From assembly GCF_014268275.3 (NCBI RefSeq), contig NZ_CP077084.1:3968001-4032000 (forward strand): a DNA stretch of 64,000 bases, given 5' to 3'. Source of the stretch: Pseudomonas tritici. Its GTDB lineage: Bacteria > Pseudomonadota > Gammaproteobacteria > Pseudomonadales > Pseudomonadaceae. The position numbers were made by a program, and so were the translations under genes. The notes beneath the pieces were generated by a model that was given only the letters and a program-made list of their open reading frames with translations, was not told the DNA's origin and made no database searches. Shown in pieces: positions 51,194 to 60,239 of the stretch. Each line of letters begins with the position of its first letter. Positions within the stretch are counted from its first letter, which is position 1.

Positions 51194-52588
51194 TTAGATT
51201 TTTGTCAGCTTTGCGGCCAAGGCTTTAGCTTGAATCGCCACATCCGTTACCGCCGTACTTTCCCACCACATCCCCCGCAACGGCGGCCCCATGGCAAACA
51301 ACCGCGAGCTGACCTGCCCCTGGGCATCCACCACCGCCCCCGAAGCATCCGCCGCAATCCCCAACGCCAATGGCCCTGGCTGAATCAACCCACGCTTGAG
51401 CAACTGTTGCGGCAACGGCCGGGCCACGCGGCGCCAGTCGTATTCGATGCCGCTGGAGTTGATCAACGCCGACCCTGAAACCTGCGTGACCGCTTGCTCG
51501 CCGCGGTGACGCAAACGGATGGTCACCCCTTCAACCGAAGGTTCCAGGCCTCTGTAAGACGCCGCCCGAATCCGCAACCGCCCCTCTTCCTGCAACCGTG
51601 CCACCAGCTGCGCGCTCAACGGCGGCGAGCGGTGATGATGGCTTTCCCACCACGGCCTGACATGACGCACGAACTGACGTTTTTCACGCTCGCTGGCCTG
51701 GCTCCACAGGCGAGCGATATGCGCGCGCACCGTGTCCAGTGGCGCTTGCCAATCGATACCCTGCGCTTGCGCAATCCGGCATTGGCGACGCACCTCACGC
51801 AGCAATTGCCGAGGAGTGCGCAGGCTGTAGTCTTCGCCGAGAAAATCCACCCAGCTCGGCGGTTGTCGGCGCACGTGAGGTAGCAGGCCGTGACGCGAGA
51901 AAACTTCGATCGGCCCACAATGCCCGGCCTGTTCCAGGGACACCACGGCATCGACCATGGTCAGCCCGGAACCGATGATCAGCACCGGCGCTTGCGGGTC
52001 AATCAAGGTCATCGCCTGCACGTCCCAAGGGTCGACCGCCGCCGCGTTCAAGCCGCTGGACTCGGTCTGCGGTGTACGCGCCGCCGGGAACATGCCGGTG
52101 GCCAACACCGCAACGCCGCCGCGCAGTTGCTGCCCGTTATTGAGGGTGAGCAGCGTCGAGGCGTCATCCACTTGCAGGTCGACCCCTTCACCGCGCACAT
52201 GCTCAACGCTGGAAGCGGACTGCGCCTTGGCTTCGGCCAAGCGTTGCTGGGCATACAGACCAAAAATGCCGCGCGGCGGAAACAGCTCGCTGATCGGCAC
52301 AGCCTGCTGGCTTGACTCGGGCCAACCACCCGCGCTGATGTAGTCGGTGAGCCATTGGGTCAGGTCGTCGGCATTGTCCGGGTCGACGCTCATGCGCGCC
52401 GCGTTGCCGTTCAGGGTGTGGCCCAGCTCGACGGCGCTGTAGGCTTCGCCCCGGCCGAGTTCAGCGCGCGGCTCGATCACCAGAATCTGCCGCTTGCCCG
52501 GCAAGCGCAGCAGTTGCACGGCCAGCATCGTGCCGCTCAGGCCGCCGCCGATGATCAGCACATCAGCGTTGCGGATGGATTCAGTCAT
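51194..52588 (-). CDS. FAD/NAD(P)-binding oxidoreductase (FAD-NAD(P)-binding domain, PF13454-like)
   Basis: A 464-residue flavoprotein. The dinucleotide fold GGGLSGTMLA (14-23) binds FAD; a second nucleotide motif VLIIGSGLTMVDAVVSL is near residue 202. It resembles proteins annotated as FAD-NAD(P)-binding or hydroxyacylglutathione-hydrolase-associated reductases. It is the last gene of the ten-gene minus-strand run, 12 nt after livF, and might be a reductase or hydroxylase acting on the imported substrate. The function is inferred from context only. Confidence 0.75.
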   Translation of the reverse strand: MTESIRNADVLIIGGGLSGTMLAVQLLRLPGKRQILVIEPRAELGRGEAYSAVELGHTLNGNAARMSVDPDNADDLTQWLTDYISAGGWPESSQQAVPISELFPPRGIFGLYAQQRLAEAKAQSASSVEHVRGEGVDLQVDDASTLLTLNNGQQLRGGVAVLATGMFPAARTPQTESSGLNAAAVDPWDVQAMTLIDPQAPVLIIGSGLTMVDAVVSLEQAGHCGPIEVFSRHGLLPHVRRQPPSWVDFLGEDYSLRTPRQLLREVRRQCRIAQAQGIDWQAPLDTVRAHIARLWSQASEREKRQFVRHVRPWWESHHHRSPPLSAQLVARLQEEGRLRIRAASYRGLEPSVEGVTIRLRHRGEQAVTQVSGSALINSSGIEYDWRRVARPLPQQLLKRGLIQPGPLALGIAADASGAVVDAQGQVSSRLFAMGPPLRGMWWESTAVTDVAIQAKALAAKLTKI

Positions 52589-52600
52589 GCGAAATCGCCC

Positions 52601-53368
52601 TTACTGTTTGCCCAGATAAATATCATGCAGGTCGCCCCGCGCCAGCAGTTCAGCGGCGCTGCCACTCAGGGCCACGCGCCCAGTATCCAGCACGTAGCCG
52701 TGGGACGCATAGTTCAGCGCAACGTTGATGTTCTGCTCGGCGATCAAAAAGCTCACCTGCTGCTCACGGTTGAGTTGCGCGATGATCTCGAAAATCTCCT
52801 GCACGATCATAGGCGCCAAACCCATGGACGGCTCGTCGAGCAGTACCAAAGTAGGACGCGTCATCAGCGCCCGGCCAATGGCGACCATCTGTTGCTCGCC
52901 GCCCGACGTCAGCCCGGCGCGGGTGTTGCGCTTGGTCTTGAGCCTTGGAAACCAGGCGTAGATACGTTCCAGGTCGTGCGCCATCTCCTTGCGGCTCAAG
53001 CGCCGCACAAAGCCGCCGCTGCGCAGGTTGTCCTCCACGGTGAGCTGGCCGAACACGTGGCGACCTTCCAGCACATGCACCATGCCCTGGCGCACGCGTT
53101 GGCTGGGGTCGATGCCGGCCAGGTCGCCGCCGGCGTACTCGATAACGCCGCGGCTGACCTCGGCTCGCTCGGCGCGCACCAGCCCGGAAATAGCCTTGAG
53201 CGTGGTGCTCTTGCCCGCGCCGTTGGCACCGAGCAACGCGACGATGGCGCCTTTGGGCACGTCTAGCGACACGCCGGCCACCGCCAGGATCGCACCGTCG
53301 TAGATCACTTCGATATCGTTGACCGTCAGCAGCGACGGGCGCGCAGAGTCGGTGGCAGGCTGGCTCAT
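52601..53368 (-). CDS. livF: Branched-chain-amino-acid-type ABC importer ATPase (LivF-like)
   Basis: A 255-residue ATPase: Walker A GANGAGKS, signature TSGGEQQ, Walker B LVLLDEPSMGL. It is one of the two ATPases of a HAAT-family importer. In this context it need not carry amino acids. It follows livK by 3 nt. Confidence 0.9.
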   Translation of the reverse strand: MSQPATDSARPSLLTVNDIEVIYDGAILAVAGVSLDVPKGAIVALLGANGAGKSTTLKAISGLVRAERAEVSRGVIEYAGGDLAGIDPSQRVRQGMVHVLEGRHVFGQLTVEDNLRSGGFVRRLSRKEMAHDLERIYAWFPRLKTKRNTRAGLTSGGEQQMVAIGRALMTRPTLVLLDEPSMGLAPMIVQEIFEIIAQLNREQQVSFLIAEQNINVALNYASHGYVLDTGRVALSGSAAELLARGDLHDIYLGKQ

Positions 53369-53371
53369 GGT

Positions 53372-54712
53372 TTATTCATCCCCGGTGCAGGTACGCGGCG
53401 TCAGGCCTTTTTCTTTGGCGAACGCAGCGGATTTTTCATCGATCAACGGGCGCAGTAATGCGCGGTCGGCGGCGATCCAGTCACTGATCAGTGTCCAGTT
53501 GGCGCCGTCCCACTGTTGCACCCGCGCCGAGCCGCCGCCTTCATGGTCGCGGCAGGACAGCTTGAGGTTCTGCATCAGGCCCAGGTAGCCCATGTCCTTC
53601 AAACGCGCATCGTCGATATTCAGGTGTTCCAGGCCCCAACGGCCTTCCTCGCCATTGAGCGGGCGCTTGCCAAACTTGGCCTGGCCGGTGCGGATCGCTT
53701 CCACCGCGACGGCGGCGTTCACCAGGCCGGAGTTGTAGTAGACGCTGCCGAAGTTTTTCAGGTCTTTGAGATCGCTGTGGCCCTTGTCGAGCACGTACTG
53801 CTTGAGCCGTTTGTGGATCTCGAAGTCCGCACCCGCCGGGTACGGTGTGAGGGCCAGGTAGCCTTTGGCGGCAGCACCTGCGGGCAAGACGTCTTCGCTG
53901 GAGCTGGCCCAGATATCGCCGATGATATGGTCCACCGGAAAGCCGAAGCGCGCAGCGGTCTTCACCGCCACCGGGGTGGACACGCCCCAGGTGCGCAGGA
54001 ACACCCAGTCCGGGTTGGCCTGGCGCACCTGGCGCCATTGCGCCGATTGCTCGTTGCCAGGATCGGCCACCGGAATCTGGATATTTTCAAAGCCGTATTT
54101 CTCCGCCAGCAACTTCAGCGGGCCGAGGGTTTCGCGACCGTAGGCCGAATCGTGGTAGACCGTGGCAATCTTCTTGCCCTTGAGCTTGTCGAAACCACCC
54201 TCGCGCTCGGCGATGTAGTTCACCAGCGTCGATGCCTCGCTGTAGAAGGTCAGCATCACCGGGAAGTTGTACGGGAACACCGTGCCGTCGGTGGCTTCGG
54301 TGCGACCGTAGCCCAGGGTGATCAGCGGGATCTTGTCCACCTCGGCACGCTCGCTCAGCGCATAGGCTGCCGGTGCACCGTTAGGCTGGTACACCGCGAC
54401 CGGCGCGCCATCCAGGCCATTCTTGAAGCGCTCGTAGCACTCGATGCCCTTCTCCGCCGTCCATTCGGTCTCGCATTCCTGCCACACCAGTTTCACGCCG
54501 TTGATACCGCCTTCGACCTCGTTGATGTAACGCAGGTAGTCAATCATCCCGGCCCACACCTGCACGCCGCTGGAGGCGTAGGCGCCGACACGGTAGGTCG
54601 CCAGGGGAATGAATTGCTGGTCCGGCGAGGCCATGGCCTGGGGTACAGCGCCGGCCAGGGAGGCCAGCGCGAAAGCGGCGCCGACCAGGGAACGTTTCAA
54701 GGATGCACGCAT
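53372..54712 (-). CDS. livK: Periplasmic substrate-binding protein (LivK-like)
   Basis: A 446-residue binding protein with a signal peptide (1-28, AMA cleavage) and the HAAT type-1 periplasmic fold (EVEGGINGVKLVWQECETEW...). It is longer than LivK/LivJ (about 370), resembling the branch of large binding proteins that accompany amide/urea, aromatic or sulfonate transporters. The ligand is unknown. Confidence 0.88.
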   Translation of the reverse strand: MRASLKRSLVGAAFALASLAGAVPQAMASPDQQFIPLATYRVGAYASSGVQVWAGMIDYLRYINEVEGGINGVKLVWQECETEWTAEKGIECYERFKNGLDGAPVAVYQPNGAPAAYALSERAEVDKIPLITLGYGRTEATDGTVFPYNFPVMLTFYSEASTLVNYIAEREGGFDKLKGKKIATVYHDSAYGRETLGPLKLLAEKYGFENIQIPVADPGNEQSAQWRQVRQANPDWVFLRTWGVSTPVAVKTAARFGFPVDHIIGDIWASSSEDVLPAGAAAKGYLALTPYPAGADFEIHKRLKQYVLDKGHSDLKDLKNFGSVYYNSGLVNAAVAVEAIRTGQAKFGKRPLNGEEGRWGLEHLNIDDARLKDMGYLGLMQNLKLSCRDHEGGGSARVQQWDGANWTLISDWIAADRALLRPLIDEKSAAFAKEKGLTPRTCTGDE

Positions 54713-54733
54713 AGGAGTTCTCTTCGAGGAATG

Positions 54734-55783
54734 TCAGAAACGCAGCGGCCACTGCCGCACACGGTCACGCAGGTTGTGCAACAGGCGAATCAAGCCGTCG
54801 GGTTCCTTGATCAGGAACACGATGATCAACACGCCAAAGATGATTTTCTGCAGGTTCTGCAACTGCCCTGCATCCACCGAACCGCCGAACAGCGCCTGCC
54901 CGGCATGGCTGAGAAAGATCGGCAGCAAACTGATGAAGGCCGCGCCGACGAAGTTGCCGGCGATGCTGCCCATGCCGCCGATAATGATGATGAACAGGAT
55001 CTGGAATGAGCGGTTGATATCGAAACTGCTGGCGCTGGCCGTGCCCAGATAGGCAAAGGCCCACAGCGCGCCGGCTATCCCTAAGTAGAACGAGCTGACC
55101 GCAAACGCCAGGCGCTTGTAGCGCACCACGGGAATACCGACCACGGCGGCGGCGGTGTCCATGTCGCGGATCGCCATCCAGTTGCGCCCGACCTGGCTGC
55201 GCACCAGATTGGTCGCGGTCCACGTCAACAACAGCACCGTGACCAGGGTCAGCAGGTAGCGACCCAGCGGGGTGTTGAGGTCATGGCCGAACAGCGCCAG
55301 CTTCGGCGCAGAGATAGTCCCGGATGAGCCGTAGTTGTAGAACCAGGGGAATTTGACGAACAGCCACTCCAGGAAAAATTGCGCGGCCAGCGTGGTCACC
55401 ATCAGGTAGAAGCCTTTGATCCGCGAGCTGGGCAAACCGAACAGCAGGCCAACCAAAGCGCTGATAACCCCACCGCCGAGCAAGGCCACCGGCAAGCCAA
55501 GCTCCGGCAAGCGCAGCAGGAACCCGTAGGTGGCGAACGCGCCGACAGCCATGAAACCGGCAGCGCCCACCGAGGTTTGCCCGGTGTAGCCGGTGAGCAG
55601 GTTCAGGCCCAACCCGGCCAACGACAGCACCAGAAACGGGATCAGAATCGCATTGAGCCAATAATCATTGCCCCACAGCGGCACCACGATAAACGCCAGC
55701 GCCAACAGGCCAATCAGGCCCCAGGGGATACGCCGCTGGATCAGCAACAGCGGCGCGGTTTCTTGAGCAACGGGGATCGACAT
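54734..55783 (-). CDS. livM: ABC importer permease (LivM-like)
   Basis: A 349-residue permease with about 9-10 TM helices and the conserved LGLNLLTGYTGQTSVGAAGFMAVGAFA segment. ATG 55783 is preferred over an in-frame ATG at 55816 because the latter overlaps livH. Confidence 0.9.
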   Translation of the reverse strand: MSIPVAQETAPLLLIQRRIPWGLIGLLALAFIVVPLWGNDYWLNAILIPFLVLSLAGLGLNLLTGYTGQTSVGAAGFMAVGAFATYGFLLRLPELGLPVALLGGGVISALVGLLFGLPSSRIKGFYLMVTTLAAQFFLEWLFVKFPWFYNYGSSGTISAPKLALFGHDLNTPLGRYLLTLVTVLLLTWTATNLVRSQVGRNWMAIRDMDTAAAVVGIPVVRYKRLAFAVSSFYLGIAGALWAFAYLGTASASSFDINRSFQILFIIIIGGMGSIAGNFVGAAFISLLPIFLSHAGQALFGGSVDAGQLQNLQKIIFGVLIIVFLIKEPDGLIRLLHNLRDRVRQWPLRF

Positions 55784-55787
55784 GGTT

Positions 55788-56669
55788 TCAGACTCGCTCG
55801 ATGGCGCGCTCGCCAAACAGGCCGGCGGGACGGATATACAGGAAGGCCAGGGCCAATACGTAGGCGAACCACGGCGTGATGCCGCCGCCGATCAGCGGGC
55901 CGATGTAGACCTCGGCGAGGTTCTCCGCCGCGCCGACAATCAGCCCGCCGACAATCGCCCCGCCAATCGAGGTAAAACCGCCAATGATCAACACTGGCAG
56001 GGCCTTGAGCACCACCAGCGACAGCGAAAACTGCACACCCTGGCGCGCGCCCCACAGCAGCCCGGCGATCAACCCGACAATCCCGGCCACGGCCCAAACG
56101 ATCTGCCAGATGCGGTTAAGGTTGATGCCGATGGACAGCGCCGCCGTGGTGTCATCCGCCACCGCACGCAGCGACACGCCGATGCGGGTTTTGTTGAACA
56201 GCAGCGCCAATACCGTCACCAGCACCACAGCGCCAGCGGCGGCGATCAGGTCGAACTGGCTGAGCATCAGCGGGCCAACGAACAGCGGCACGTCGTCGAT
56301 GCCCAGGTCCAGCGCGCGCACTTGCGAGCCCATCAAGCCTTGGGCCAGGCCTTCGATGATGAACGACAAGCCCAGCGTCGCCATGAACAGCGTGATCTGC
56401 GAGCGGTTCACCAGCGGCCGCAGCACCAGGCGCTCAATCAGCAAGGCGCCGACGATCATCACGATCACCGTGAGCAGCAATGCCAGGGCAAACGGCACGC
56501 CCTGCTCATGCAGGCTGACAAAGGTCAGCGCCGCAAACAGCAGCATTGAGCCCTGGGCGAAATTGAACACGCCGCTGGCTTTGTAGATCAGCACGAAGCC
56601 GATAGCGACCAGCGAATACAGGGTGCCGGCGAGCAGGCCGCCGAGCAGGGTTTCAAGGAAGAACGTCAT
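55788..56669 (-). CDS. livH: ABC importer permease (LivH-like)
   Basis: A 293-residue permease, eight TM helices; the start pattern GTLYSLVAIGFVLIYKASGVFNFAQG is the LivH hallmark. It shares one base with the livG stop codon. Confidence 0.92.
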   Translation of the reverse strand: MTFFLETLLGGLLAGTLYSLVAIGFVLIYKASGVFNFAQGSMLLFAALTFVSLHEQGVPFALALLLTVIVMIVGALLIERLVLRPLVNRSQITLFMATLGLSFIIEGLAQGLMGSQVRALDLGIDDVPLFVGPLMLSQFDLIAAAGAVVLVTVLALLFNKTRIGVSLRAVADDTTAALSIGINLNRIWQIVWAVAGIVGLIAGLLWGARQGVQFSLSLVVLKALPVLIIGGFTSIGGAIVGGLIVGAAENLAEVYIGPLIGGGITPWFAYVLALAFLYIRPAGLFGERAIERV

Positions 56670-57439
56670 CAGTGCACCGCTCCCAGGTAAGCCGCGATCA
56701 CTTCGGGATTGGCCTGCACTTCGGCGGGCGTGCCGTCGCCGACCTTGCGCCCGTAGTCGAGCACCACCACATGGTCGGACAGGCCCATGACCACGCCCAT
56801 GTCGTGTTCGATCAACACCACGGTGGTGCCGAGGTCCCGGTTGACGTCGGCGACGAAGCGCGCCATTTCGTGTTTTTCCTCGGCGTTCATCCCGGCCATG
56901 GGTTCGTCGAGCAGCAACAGGCTGGGGCCGGCGATCAGCGCCCGGCCCAGCTCCACGCGTTTTTGCAGGCCGTAGGACAGGTTGCCGACCAATACATCGC
57001 GATGGGCTTGCAGTTCGAGAAATTCGAGGATGCCTTGGGCACGCAGCCGGAACGCTTCGGCTTCTCGCCGCACGCGGGGCAGCCCTAAAGCCTGCTCAAT
57101 AACGCTGCTGCGCATATGCCGCGACAGGCCGGTGAGGATGTTGTCGAGCACGCTCATCTTCTTGAACAGCGCGTTGTTCTGGAAGGTGCGGCCAATGCCC
57201 CGCCGCGCGGCACCCAACGGATCGATGCGGTGGAAGTGCTGGTCTTCAAAAACAATCTCGCCGGCATCGAAGCGATAAACGCCATTGAGCACGTTGAGCA
57301 ACGAGCTTTTACCGGCACCGTTGGGCCCGATCAGCGCGCAGATCTCGCCGCGCACTACGTCGAACGACAACGCATTGATCGCCTTGACGCCCTTGAACGA
57401 CAGCGAGATATCCCGCACCTGGAGGATGGCTTGGCTCAT
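56669..57439 (-). CDS. livG: ABC importer ATPase (LivG-like)
   Basis: A 256-residue ATPase: Walker A GPNGAGKS (37-44), signature LSYGLQKRVELGRA and Walker B LLLLDEPMAGM. The signature region is the variant typical of LivG-type importers. Overlaps the upstream AMP-ligase-like gene by 4 nt. Confidence 0.92.
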   Translation of the reverse strand: MSQAILQVRDISLSFKGVKAINALSFDVVRGEICALIGPNGAGKSSLLNVLNGVYRFDAGEIVFEDQHFHRIDPLGAARRGIGRTFQNNALFKKMSVLDNILTGLSRHMRSSVIEQALGLPRVRREAEAFRLRAQGILEFLELQAHRDVLVGNLSYGLQKRVELGRALIAGPSLLLLDEPMAGMNAEEKHEMARFVADVNRDLGTTVVLIEHDMGVVMGLSDHVVVLDYGRKVGDGTPAEVQANPEVIAAYLGAVH

Positions 57440-58338
57440 GCGATGTCCCGTTTGAATTCATCCAGCCACGTCGGCTCGGCTGTGGATTTGAGGGGTTGCC
57501 AGATATAGGCCAGGCGCTGGAAGCCGAGCAGTTTGCGCACACGGTTTTTCAGCAGGCGACGCAGGCCACTTTGCGGGTGGGCGATGGCCCAGTCGCACAA
57601 GCGCCGACGCCAGGTCCCGTGGGGCGCGAGGCGGCTTTCAATCTCGTCGGCCAGGTACTGCAAACGTATGGGCGACAACAGCAAGCCGGTGGGCGCAATT
57701 TCACTGCGATCACGCCGCGCCGAGGCCTGGCTTTCCGGGAAGGCCAGGCCGTGACCGGTGTTGAGCCATTGCTCCAGCACCACGACCAGGCCCCCCTGCC
57801 AATGGGTGCCCTCTTCGCTCCACAGCGCGGCCTCGTCGGTGGCTTGCCACCACCGCGTAAGGTGCTGGGCCGGTTCGACCGGACCGAGCAGTTGGGTGAA
57901 ATCCACTGGGTTGGCGGACTGCCAATGCCGCAGGTGTTGGCGGCCCGGCGCATAAGAATGGGTGGGGTGGATGCGCCACAGGTGTTGCTGCAGCGCCTCG
58001 GGCTCCAGGTCATCGTCCAGGGTCAAGACCTGCCCGCCGATGGCCTGCGCCGCGAGCGCCAGCAGCAGCAGGTTCGGCTCGAAAGACCCGCTGAGCGCCA
58101 GCCGCGACTGCTCGCTGAAACCCCGCTGGCGCAGGCCGTCGGCCAGGCGCTCCACGTCACGTAATGCATCGATCCAGCGCCAGGCATACCACTGGCCCTG
58201 GCGTTTGTGGCGCAGGGCGGTGTGCAACGGTGTGATCTGCGCCCAGTGATGCAGTTGTTCGAGCGCCTTGGGCAGGTTGCCGAGCAGTTCGGCGGGCCAT
58301 TCCAGGGTCAGCGGGCGTTTGAGTTCGTGCACGCTCAT
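57436..58338 (-). CDS. Acyl-CoA-synthetase-like protein lacking the AMP-binding core motif
   Basis: A 300-residue protein whose first half follows the N-terminal region of AMP-binding (acyl-CoA) synthetases (LPKALEQLHHWAQITPLHTALRHKRQGQWYAWRW..., AAQAIGGQVLTLDDD). The family's TSGTTG-like phosphate-binding loop and the C-terminal adenylation motifs are absent. The second half keeps elements such as EIAPTGLLLSPIRLQYLADEIESRLAP. Full-length homologues of such liv operons are about 600 or more residues long. So it is either a condensed non-catalytic partner or a remnant with internal deletions. AGGAG 8 nt before the ATG and coupling to livG argue for expression. Confidence 0.7.
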   Translation of the reverse strand: MSVHELKRPLTLEWPAELLGNLPKALEQLHHWAQITPLHTALRHKRQGQWYAWRWIDALRDVERLADGLRQRGFSEQSRLALSGSFEPNLLLLALAAQAIGGQVLTLDDDLEPEALQQHLWRIHPTHSYAPGRQHLRHWQSANPVDFTQLLGPVEPAQHLTRWWQATDEAALWSEEGTHWQGGLVVVLEQWLNTGHGLAFPESQASARRDRSEIAPTGLLLSPIRLQYLADEIESRLAPHGTWRRRLCDWAIAHPQSGLRRLLKNRVRKLLGFQRLAYIWQPLKSTAEPTWLDEFKRDIA

Positions 58339-58412
58339 AGGCAGATGCTCCTATTGGGTGGTTAAGCGTGCGGTGGTCCGCTGGCTGAAATAGATCAAAC
58401 AATGAAGATCAA

Positions 58413-58521
58413 AATGTGGAAGCGGGCTTGCTCGCGAATGCGGTAGGTCAGTCAACATCAATGCTGAATGTCAGTCCGCTTTCGCGAGCAAGTCGAGTCG
58501 TCGCACCGCCGCTCCCACATT
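58413..58521. repeat. REP pair overlapping the 3' end of the monooxygenase gene
   Basis: The left arm 58413-58443 (AATGTGGAAGCGGGCTTGCT core) pairs with the right arm 58471-58521 (TTTCGCGAGCAAG ... CGCTCCCACATT), which has a 17-nt insertion in the stem. The right arm supplies the last codons and stop of the upstream monooxygenase gene. Confidence 0.8.
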
Positions 58522-59901
58522 CGTTTTGTGTACACCCGATAGATTGCGGTAGCCGGCGCCAGGGTGGTTCGCTCCGAGTCGTGGGCCGTCGCCGAACAGC
58601 TTCTCGCGCAACGTCCCTTGGGCATATTCGGTCTTATACACACCGCGCCTCTGCAACTCCGGCACCAGCAGGTCGACGGCGTCGATGAAGGTTTCGTGGG
58701 TCAGTGCATACGCCAGGTTGAAGCCGTCCACATCGGTTTCTTCGACCCATTCCTGCAGCAAGTCCGCCACGGTTTCCGGGCTGCCGACAAACAACGGGCC
58801 AAAGCCGCCGATGCCAACCCAATCAGCCAGTTCGTTCGGCGTCCAGACCTTGTCTGGGTCCGCCGTGGAAAATGCTTCCACCGCCGACTGAATCGCGTTG
58901 GTGTGCACATGCTTGAGCGGCTCATCCGGCTTGAACTGGCTGAAGTCGATACCGGTCCAGCCGGAGATCAGCGCCATCGCGCCCTCGTAGCTGACATAGG
59001 ATTTGTAGTCGTCGAACTTGGCTTTTGCCTGTGCGTCCGTCTCGCCGACGATCACCGTCTGCAGGTTGAAGATCAGGATTTTCTTCGGATCACGCCCGGC
59101 TTCGGCGGCACGGCGACGGATATCGGCGACGGTCTTTTTCAGCAGCACTTTGGACGGCGCAGCCACAAATACACATTCCGCCTGTTCGGCGGCGAACTGC
59201 TTGCCACGGCTCGACGCACCCGCCTGGTACAGCACCGGCGTGCGCTGCGGCGAGGGTTCACACAGGTGAATGCCGGGCACCTGGAAGTGTTTGCCCACGT
59301 GGCGGATCTCGTGGATCTTGCTCGGGTCGCTGAATATCCGCCGCTCGCGGTCGCGCAGCACCGCGCCCTCCTCCCAACTGCCTTCCCAAAGCTTGTAGCA
59401 AACCTCGAGGTATTCCTCGGCATAGTCGTAGCGCGCGTCGTGTTCGGTCTGGGCTTTCTGGCCGAGGTTCTTGGCGCCGCTTTCCAGGTAAGAGGTGACG
59501 ATGTTCCAGCCGATCCGGCCCTTGGTCAGGTGATCAAGTGTGGAGAGACGCCGGGCGAACGGATAAGGATGCTCGAACGACAACGAGGCGGTCAGGCCAA
59601 AACCCAAGTGTTCAGTGACCAGCGCCATCGGCGCGATCAGCGACAACGGGTCGTTGACCGGCACCTGGGTAGCCTGGCGAATCGCTGCGTCGCCATTGCC
59701 GTTGTACACGTCATAAATGCCCAACACGTCGGCGATAAACAGGCCGTCGAACTTGCCGCGCTCAAGGATTTTGGCGAGGTCGGTCCAGTATTCCAGGTCC
59801 TTGTACTGCCACGAGCGATCACGCGGATGCGCCCACAGGCCGGGGGATTGGTGGCCGACGCAGTTCATGTCGAAGGCATTCAAGCGGATTTCACGGGCCA
59901 T
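58471..59901 (-). CDS. FMN-dependent monooxygenase, NtaA/SnaA/DszA (LLM) family
   Basis: A 476-residue TIM-barrel flavin monooxygenase. It resembles nitrilotriacetate monooxygenase component A and DszA, which use FMNH2 from a separate reductase to cleave C-N or C-S bonds. The N-terminal MAREIRLNAFDMNCVGHQSPGLW and SLSFEHPYPFARRLSTLDHLT are family-like. The last about 16 residues (VGAAVRRLDLLAKAD and neighbours) are encoded by a REP element and are not expected in homologues. ATG 59901 is used, overlapping the previous stop by 3 nt. No flavin reductase gene is in the window. Confidence 0.88.
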   Translation of the reverse strand: MAREIRLNAFDMNCVGHQSPGLWAHPRDRSWQYKDLEYWTDLAKILERGKFDGLFIADVLGIYDVYNGNGDAAIRQATQVPVNDPLSLIAPMALVTEHLGFGLTASLSFEHPYPFARRLSTLDHLTKGRIGWNIVTSYLESGAKNLGQKAQTEHDARYDYAEEYLEVCYKLWEGSWEEGAVLRDRERRIFSDPSKIHEIRHVGKHFQVPGIHLCEPSPQRTPVLYQAGASSRGKQFAAEQAECVFVAAPSKVLLKKTVADIRRRAAEAGRDPKKILIFNLQTVIVGETDAQAKAKFDDYKSYVSYEGAMALISGWTGIDFSQFKPDEPLKHVHTNAIQSAVEAFSTADPDKVWTPNELADWVGIGGFGPLFVGSPETVADLLQEWVEETDVDGFNLAYALTHETFIDAVDLLVPELQRRGVYKTEYAQGTLREKLFGDGPRLGANHPGAGYRNLSGVHKTNVGAAVRRLDLLAKAD

Positions 59902-60227
59902 CAAAGCACTCCGTTGAGGTGGTAGTTGCCAACGATTTGGTATTTGAGGCGCAACGGATCATCGAGTGTCGACGGCAGTGCGGTGCGATGGCCGGTGAGT
60001 TCAAACTCGGCGTTGCTGGCGGCAATCAGGGCTTCGGCAGCGGCGATCTGCGCTTCGGTGGCGGCAACCGGGCTCGGGTGAGTGTCGGCACGCTCCAGCA
60101 ACGCGGCGGCGACATCGACGCGGATCTGCAAATCGCCGAAGCGGCTGATCACGTACGGGTCATCGCTTGTCTCGACGTGGTGGCGGGTAGTTTCAAGCAG
60201 TTGGCGCGCAAGATTCAGTACGGTCAT
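59901..60227 (-). CDS. Stand-alone C-terminal-domain paralogue of the SfnB-like acyl-CoA-dehydrogenase-type protein
   Basis: A 108-residue protein. Its sequence aligns with the last about 135 residues of the neighbouring SfnB-like protein: RFGDLQIRVDVAAALLERAD against AIGDLEWRVHGTEAILAKAG, FELTGHR against FELAGTR, and DDPLRLKYQIVGNYHLNGV against HDPVRWKYHLIGNFVLNGV. It lacks the N-terminal and middle FAD-binding domains and so cannot bind FAD alone. It has its own GAGGAG ribosome site 8 nt before the ATG, so I judge it a real small gene, not a random relic. Confidence 0.75.
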   Translation of the reverse strand: MTVLNLARQLLETTRHHVETSDDPYVISRFGDLQIRVDVAAALLERADTHPSPVAATEAQIAAAEALIAASNAEFELTGHRTALPSTLDDPLRLKYQIVGNYHLNGVL

Positions 60228-60239
60228 AGGTCAGGCTCC

